Positions 57,859-64,000 of a stretch of DNA of 64,000 bases are shown here, one piece after another (position 1 is the first letter of the stretch; every line of letters starts with the position of its first letter). The position numbers and the translations under genes are program-made. The DNA comes from Bolinopsis microptera (lineage: Eukaryota; Ctenophora; Tentaculata; Lobata; Bolinopsidae): positions 15,387,628 through 15,451,627 of the forward strand of contig NC_087075.1 of NCBI RefSeq assembly GCF_026151205.1. The letters run 5' to 3'. The notes beneath the pieces were generated by a model. It did not search any database and was not told where the DNA came from. It worked only from the letters and a program-made list of their open reading frames with translations.

Positions 57859-59405
57859 GATAATTTGCCAAGATTTGGTATCTGATCTATTCTTAAGTAT
57901 TCTTAGTTGAATCCATGGACAACGTATAAAAGTCTGGACAAAATTGACAAGTTAAAAACGGACCAAAGATAAAAGTGTTAAATAACATTCAACAAATCAT
58001 CTGCATTTCATTCTCAAAACGAAAACACAATTCTTGACAGAAAATCCAAAAAACCACGTTGAGAAATAAGATTGAAAGGAAGTACCCTCAACTAATACTA
58101 TTTACGTTTATTGAATCTTCCATTAATAAAATATACCTAAAACATCTGTACATGGTATTGAATGGAAAGAGTTCTTGATAATGCTATTCTCGATTGAAAA
58201 TTTAAGTACAAAATCAAGACTATGAAACATGGTTCAAAACTATTTCTAGCTCAGACAACAACAAAGAAATAAAGAAACATATGAGAGCCAGAAGTCAGAA
58301 ATCGACCTGTGCTAGGGCCGGGCGCGGGTATCATGGAATGATCAAGCGTCACAGATCAGGTCCAACAGATCACATGAATTCCATTCACGCCTATATTTCA
58401 GATGATTTTATATCTCAGTCAGCTGAGTGAATCATATCTTCATTTCATTGGTCAATATCGGCATGAAGTGAACTCACAACTATGGTTTGTGCAAATTATC
58501 AGATGCATAATCGAAATTTTCTCTAAATACGTCAAATTTTGAATTTCTGTTTCCTACTTAGGATGGATATGAGAATATAGCCCTACTCAAAGTCAAATAG
58601 ATCCAGGGAGATATTTGATATTCTACTTAAGTTAACGATGCCTGGCCACATTTTAGGAATGGGCACAGTCACATCTTACATTTAATTCACAATTTTACGG
58701 TTATTTACTAAGAGCTGATCGTAGGAAGTCTATATAAGTTAGAACGTGTCAATTGGACATCTTTGTCCACTGAAAGTTAGAAAAGTGATGGAATAAATTC
58801 TAACTAGTCATTTAAATTGAGCAGAAATTAGTTTGACTTTGTAACCGATCTTTTCTCACTGTCAACATTGGAATCAAAATTTCCCAAAAAGTGATTACGT
58901 AATATGTGAACGACCCCTAAGACTTCGAAATTCAAGAATCTTCTAATTAGAGACCACAGCAAGAATGATATTGCTGCTCTAAAACAATTTCTTTCGAAAC
59001 CAGTAATTTCAACCAATATTAGACTCAAACAATGTAAATGAGGCTGCTGATGGGCACACACTACTATTACAGTCAACTTTGTCAAACCAATTAAATGGAC
59101 ACAGCCACTGTATCCATAAACCTTCCAAAGAATTGTTGGCAAATATCAAACTGAAGAATAAACCACAAATTTAAATGACTCAGTTTTAATAAGCTTTCCT
59201 CTGGCCAAACTAACTTACTAACTGTTAGACTTCAATAACTGTTTTTTTCCCCCGTTCAAATAACTGCTTCAGTGCGTTCCAGACCTTTTGGTTAAAAAAA
59301 AATATATTTCAATATCAGTTATTATATAATGTAAAGTATGATTATTATTCTTAAAACATCTGCATATTTTAAAAGAATCCTAACCGAACCTACCTTAACT
59401 AGGAG
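57859..59405. other. divergent intergenic region between gene B and FITM
   Basis: The start codons of gene B (minus) and FITM (plus) are about 1.55 kb apart and face away from each other, so promoters of both should lie here. I see a GC-rich patch near 58313-58330 but no clear TATA or CCAAT arrangement. A minus-strand frame at 58828-59142 has no recognisable domain. Confidence 0.5.
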
Positions 59406-59704
59406 ATGAGTCAAATAAAGCAGCGGTTAACAAGATGGGTACATCAGCCTGCAGATCAGAGGTGCAAGAGTTACATATTCTTCACCACTGTAGGGTCGTT
59501 TATTGCTCGAGCTGTCCAGTTCGGGAAACTGCCCTACTTCAGCGATAAAACTAACTTTCTTAATCAGGTCCGTCTGAAATGAGAGATTTTATTGTTAACT
59601 ATTTTAGTTATCTGGTTATAGATTATGGTAAAGTGGATTTAAGAACATATTTCATGGGATTTTAGTTTGTTATTTAATTTTATAGTCCAAGAAATGAGTC
59701 ATAA

Positions 59705-59735
<31 letters not shown>

Positions 59736-62700
59736 GCAACGACCATTAATGTCAGTAGATGGAATTTTGTCAAAACTGACATTGTCATTAATGGTCATTA
59801 ATGGTCATTAATGGTCATTAAATAATTGAAATCTTGGAAGCAGCATGTCCAATAACTGTATCAATGGGAAAGTTTAATAAGCTATTGGAAACAGAAAAAA
59901 TCCTCGGTTTAAATGGAGACCTGGACGATTCACTGAAGTTAACCACTGCCCATACCCAGGGAAAAACATTATTCCCAAAGCGATGGAATAAGCACCAAGA
60001 TAAAGGTGAAATCGTGGAGCAGGGAAGCACAATTAAGATGAATAAGCTTCTAGACAGCATGAAAAGGGGTTCAAAATCGGGTGAGTTGCTGTTCTCCTCA
60101 TCTTCTGGGTACAAAAAGTCCTACTTGAATAGTGACAGTGATTTAATTCGTGCGAAGGCCAACCGTGTTTTCCGAACTGTACCCTGGTGATGATGAAAGA
60201 GAAGAGGAATCAGATAATGAGTCAGATTTCGTCGCACCAGATAGTGAAAGTGAAGACAAGGATCTTCATGACTTAGTTACTATAAAAAACAAGAAAATGA
60301 ACAAAAACACCGCTATTATGAAGTTCTGTAATTTTGGTAAGACGATATTTGGAAATAAAAGTCGGAGATCGAAATTTTTTGGTACCGGCTGTTTCGAGGG
60401 ATATGTGCCATACCAACCGGGCTGCAAAAGTTCTTCTAAGCCCTGTCAACGTCGAACAATTCGAAAGGGCGACTCATTAAGTGCTACCTTTGTTCCAAAA
60501 AAGGCTAAACGTCCCCTTCGTTGCCTCGGTACCATCTTATCAATGAGTGTCTCTGCTTCAAAAAAGGGCGACTGCAGATCTAGACGAATTCCTGCCGCAT
60601 CAATTCGTCCCTATCATGATGACAGTGCTCGATTTTGGGTCAAAACTGCCAAAGACAGAGTATTGAACTGTAAACGAATTGTTCTATCTAATCCTAGGAA
60701 AAGATCAGCTTTTTTGTTGTTCGATTCAGACTGATGACGATGTATTTCATGAAGTGCTAAAGTTGGATAAGTTCATCTACTGTGTAATTACTATATAATC
60801 GACTAGCATAATGATTTGGCTAAAATATAAATCTTGATATGATATAAGAACGGGAACGAAGTATTTAATTTTAATACCCGTGTTATTATTATTTTATTAT
60901 TGATTGTTATTTTACTATTGATACGATCTGATACTCCTAAATTGCCCTTTGAATTATTATTATTGATAACTATAAGTCACCAACTGTTATCTGGTTTAAA
61001 TCCCGTGGCCGCAAAATTTGTTCTTCATTACATTCGAACTTAATAAATGTAATCCCTAACTCACTCTGGAATCCACTCAAGTGATATTCTGGAAGGTCTG
61101 CCTAACCACGGAAGATTCTATTCTAAGTTTTCTCTTTTGAATCTCTAATTGTAAATGTAAAATAATAACATATACTTGTAGTTAGTTTACCTAAGGTAGG
61201 GTCTAAGTGATGCAGGCGTCCGTCCTTTTCGCTCTAAGAAGTGCCGGAAAAAAACATGACCATTAATGTCAGTAGATGAAATTTTGACAAAACTGACATT
61301 GTCATTAATGGTCATTAATGGTCATTAATGGTCATTAATGGTCATTAATGGTCATTAATGGTCATTAATGGTCGTTGCAACCCCCCCGTCATAAGCACAT
61401 TTTACAGGATAAAACATAGATGAATCGATAAAAATTAGATTAAATCCATTAAATTGAACACATTACAATTATGGTGGTAACTAGGTGGTAACTAGGTGGT
61501 AACTACATTACCATTATACTTAAATCAATAACTATTAATTACCTCACAGGTGTTTGTTAAGCAATGTTGGGCGTGGACACTACTGCTGATAACACTAATT
61601 ACTCTTCTTAGAGTGATATTGGATAAATTACCCCTCAGAAAAGTGTATATAGTTACTCTTAGGCTTATGTTTGGAACTTTATTCTGGTTAGTTTTACTTA
61701 AGAACTGTAATAGTTTAATATATTGTGGCCAGTATTTCAAACTGACTGATTAATTTTGTATTTGGGCCGCCTGTTATAAGAGGCCTCTTGTAGCCGGTGG
61801 GCCCGACATGATACGACATATCTCGACACGTCGGGGTTTGTCGGGGTTTGTCAGGGTTTGTCGGGATTCGTTAATAATGGATGAAAAGTGATTAGAAGTT
61901 GCCTAAAGAAGATTGATCAATGGGGTTGTGTGTTTTTTTAATTTTTTAATTTTTAAAAAGTTCCATTTTTTTATTTTTATTTTTTTTAAAGTTCCATTTT
62001 TTTTTTTTCTTTTAAATATTTTTTTAATCCCATGGAGGCCTCATGTAGCCGGTGGGCCTCATGTAGCCGGTGGGCCCGACATGATACGACATATCTCGAC
62101 ACGTCGGGGATATGTCGGGGTTTGTCGGGGTTAGTCGAGCCTGGAGGCTACATGAGGCCTTATAAGATAAAAATTAGGTCAGAATATGGGTGTACCAAAA
62201 TCTGAAAATTTATCTACTCACTCTGTAACGAAATTTCGACTTTTAATTACTCAAAAACGGATTGATTTCTCACTATTTTCTTTGGCAGATATGTAAATCG
62301 TAGGTTTGTAAAGCCTTAGAAACATAATTCAACCAATATAATAATGAACCTGTTTTCTTGGACATTTTTCGGAGAAAATGTGTAAAATTGTCACACCGTA
62401 ACATTCTATAGTTTTGAAATATGCCCATAAATAAGGCAATACCTGTACAGGGACATCTGCCGATTTTGGTACTTCTCATTCATAAATTTATAATGTGACC
62501 TAATTCGTGGCGTTAGGCCAAACGCATACCAAAAACCAGCCAAGCCAAGTATTTTAATTGATATTAGATAAGCCCCAATATTGTGTGGAATAAGACTTTC
62601 CCAGGTATATTGGTATACGACCCTGGTCATTAGAAAAGTTCGCACGAGATGGACCACGTTTTTCCCAATTTAACTTTAGAAGATTGTCACAGCAAGAACT

Positions 62701-63420
62701 TTTAACATTATATCTGTTTAAGATCTAAGGCATATGATATTTCACACGTCTATATTTCAACTAATTGAGTTTCGGTTAATAAAATTTTTGAAGCATTTAG
62801 TCGAGGGCAAATTGAGGCTAACGAGTAATTTTCATTCTTTTCCTAATGACAGCTTCCAAGCATGCAATAAAAGTTTAAACGTGTTCAATCGATATATAAT
62901 ATAGTGTGTTTTTTATTTACCCTTTTCATATTTTACACCTTTACACCACATATCTCCCAGGTATTCGATGACAACGATAATAGATGGTTTGAAAGATAAC
63001 ATGGGTAAGTGCACTGCAGGGGAGGGAGAGTATAATACCCGACTGCTCTGTGTTACTGAGGGGGGCTCTTGGAAATACGTCATGGATATCTCAGGTAACC
63101 ATTTGTTGTTGTTTTTTAATTGGTCAATATTTGTTGTATAAATTATGTTATTTGGTCAAAATCTTTATTTGTCTTCTATTCTGCTTGTTGTCTTCCCTAC
63201 TGTAAAATCTAAGATGTATCAAGTTTTATTTCTCGATCGATTTACCCTGACTTTGCATACTTGCATATATTTTGCAAGTTTGCATGGCTATTCGGTTATT
63301 AGAAACAATGCAAATGATTATATCAAAACGGTTATCTCACAGGTCACATGTTCATGATGGTATTTTGCAATCTTTTCATCACCAAAACTCTCGACGAAAT
63401 CAACCAGCAGCAAGATAAAG
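59406..63420 (+). CDS. FITM: FIT-family (fat storage-inducing transmembrane) protein, 5' exons
   Basis: Exons 59406-59567, 61550-61731, 62961-63094 and 63343-63420 join in frame. Exon 1 gives a cytosolic start, a first membrane segment (SYIFFTTVGSFIARAVQ) and LPYFSDKTNFLNQ. Exon 2 continues VFVKQCWAWTLLLITL and LRLMFGTLFWLVLL, the conserved FVK-WAWT segment of FIT proteins. Exon 3 ends with CVTEGGSWKYVMDIS and exon 4 begins GHMFMMVFCNLFI; together they make the FIT signature DISGH, whose His is one of two catalytic residues in FITM2. FIT proteins are ER membrane phosphatases acting on acyl-CoA, needed for ER lipid balance and lipid droplet budding. The last exon seen ends in phase 1, and the second catalytic His and the C-terminus are not in the window. 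Introns 1 and 2 each contain a mobile element. Confidence 0.88.
59706..61387. mobile_element. 1.68-kb element of unknown class in FITM intron 1
   Basis: The element starts with 28 G followed by TTGCAACGACCATTAATG and ends with the inverted CATTAATGGTCGTTGCAA and seven C. An 8-bp duplication GTCATAAG flanks it (59698-59705 and 61388-61395). Inside each end is a direct copy of a segment containing AAAACTGACATTG followed by ATGGTCATTA repeats: four at the left, about eight at the right. It carries one coding region (59864-60734). The 8-bp duplication suggests a hAT-like or P-like mechanism, but the ends and protein match no family I know. Confidence 0.8.
59864..60734 (+). CDS. unknown protein of the FITM-intron element (about 290 aa, one frameshift)
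   Basis: The first frame from ATG 59864 reads MGKFNKLLETEKILGLNGDL and KTLFPKRWNKHQDKGEI and runs to a stop at 60190. The second frame, open from about 60144, continues PTVFSELYPGDDEREEESDN, an acidic stretch, then FCNFGKTIFGNKSRRSKFFG, KAKRPLRCLG and SIRPYHDDSARFWVKTAKD to a stop at 60734. The shift falls in a 40-base overlap, most simply one extra G near 60155. The protein is basic at both ends with an acidic centre. No transposase catalytic pattern or zinc finger is evident. It may be a DNA-binding or capsid-like protein of the element, or a captured host gene; I cannot assign a function. Confidence 0.55.
61774..62166. mobile_element. MITE-like inverted repeat in FITM intron 2
   Basis: TTATAAGAGGCCTCTTGTAGCC at the left is inverted at the right end (GGCTACATGAGGCCTTATAA) with small differences. 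Inside, the block TGTAGCCGGTGGGCCCGACA plus TGTCGGGGTTTGTC repeats occurs twice (61788-61866 and 62053-62136) in direct orientation, separated by T-rich DNA. Confidence 0.6.
62167..62960. other. FITM intron 2, remainder
   Basis: AT-rich intronic sequence ending in a good 3' splice site (CATATCTCCCAG). Nothing else is recognised. Confidence 0.6.
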
Positions 63421-63671
63421 GTATTCACTATTATAATTTACCCTAATTTAACCTTCAAATACAATCCTGTCACTCCTTATTTGGGAATCACGTGGTTTTA
63501 CCTTCAAATACCTCTGGTTTTGTCTCCGTCTGGACACAATTGTTCATTGTTGAGTGGACTAATGATATTCTGCTGACATCTTAAATACTCTGTTATTTCG
63601 CGACACTCAGAGCCTGCCTTTGTACATGTTATCCGACAATCCACAACTTGATAATCCATCCATCGATGTGT
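63421..63671. other. FITM intron 3 sequence, unassigned
   Basis: It starts with the splice donor GTATTC. A cysteine-rich minus-strand frame (VVDCRITCTKAGSEC) is present at 63504-63695, but no splice or domain evidence supports it as a gene. Confidence 0.35.
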
Positions 63672-64000
63672 AATGCATAAAGTTGTGTAATGCACGGTTA
63701 ACGCATAAAGTTGTGTAATGCACGGTTAACGCATAAAGTTGTGTAATGCACGGTTAACGCATAAAGTTGTGTAATGCACGGTTAACGCATAAAGTTGTGT
63801 AATGCACGGTTAACGCATAAAGTTGTGTAATGCACGGTTAACGCATAAAGTTGTGTAATGCACGGTTAACGCATAAAGTTGTGTAATGCACGGTTAACGC
63901 ATAAAGTTGTGTAATGCACGGTTAACGCATAAAGTTGTGTAATGCACGGTTAACGCATAAAGTTGTGTAATGCACGGTTAACGCATAAAGTTGTGTAATG
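63672..64000. repeat. 28-bp satellite running off the window edge
   Basis: About 11.5 perfect copies of a 28-bp unit made of CATAAAGTTGTGTAATG and CACGGTTAACG. There are no visible mismatches, so expansion is recent. The unit contains GTTAAC. The array continues past 64000. Confidence 0.95.

Noticed and set aside
58828-59142. 104-codon minus-strand frame
   Set aside because: No domain, no splice or start context and low-complexity flanks; it is within the range of chance frames.

Overview
The window is nuclear DNA of a multicellular animal. The genes have many short exons with GT-AG introns and encode metazoan families: a rhodopsin-type GPCR, a FIT-family ER membrane protein, and mosaic extracellular proteins built from TSP1, Sushi, PAN/apple and Eph/TNFR-like cysteine modules joined at phase-1 introns. 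The DNA is AT-rich and full of non-LTR retrotransposons and foldback elements. I lean towards a non-bilaterian such as a cnidarian, from gene style only; the sequence does not prove the taxon.

Layout. 1-8.1 kb: repeats, minisatellites, a MITE and three broken copies of one LINE family, with one possible small secreted protein at 715-1038. 8.7-10.4 kb (+): a complete five-exon GPCR. 10.9-12.3 kb: a GGA-rich tract between two GTCCG hairpins. 13.8-20.5 kb (+): gene A, a secreted mosaic protein whose cysteine-rich exons were duplicated together with their introns; a TTAA-flanked foldback element sits in one intron. 21.95-22.09 kb (-): an orphan transmembrane 3' exon. 22.8-35.2 kb (+): LINE-A, whose ORF1 is cut by a 7,257-bp insertion (24446-31702) with 14-bp terminal inverted repeats and an 8-bp target duplication. 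Inside that insertion, on the minus strand, lies LINE-B, whose ORF1 carries an AlkB-type dioxygenase joined to an SGNH hydrolase and whose ORF2 carries a zinc finger, endonuclease and reverse transcriptase. 38.3-43.3 kb: a hAT-like palindrome with near-identical arms around about 100 copies of a CACGTG-centred repeat. 45.2-57.9 kb (-): gene B, a type I receptor-like protein of about 1,858 residues with 24 TSP1 repeats, 21 of them in a tandem array of about 434-bp units. 59.4-63.4 kb (+): the 5' part of a FIT (FITM) gene, with a 1.7-kb mobile element of unknown type in intron 1. The window ends inside a 28-bp satellite.

Genes A and B share the same unnamed N-terminal domain after a signal peptide, and both use phase-1 module exons, so they look like members of one family of mosaic surface or secreted proteins. 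Gene B and FITM are divergently transcribed from a 1.5-kb intergenic region. The strongest candidates for something new are the AlkB-SGNH LINE, the E-box palindrome, the homogenised TSP1 receptor array and the unknown element in FITM. Several frameshifts lie in short homopolymers, so some apparent breaks may be consensus errors rather than biology. All exon models were made by eye from splice signals and reading phase; no database search was possible.
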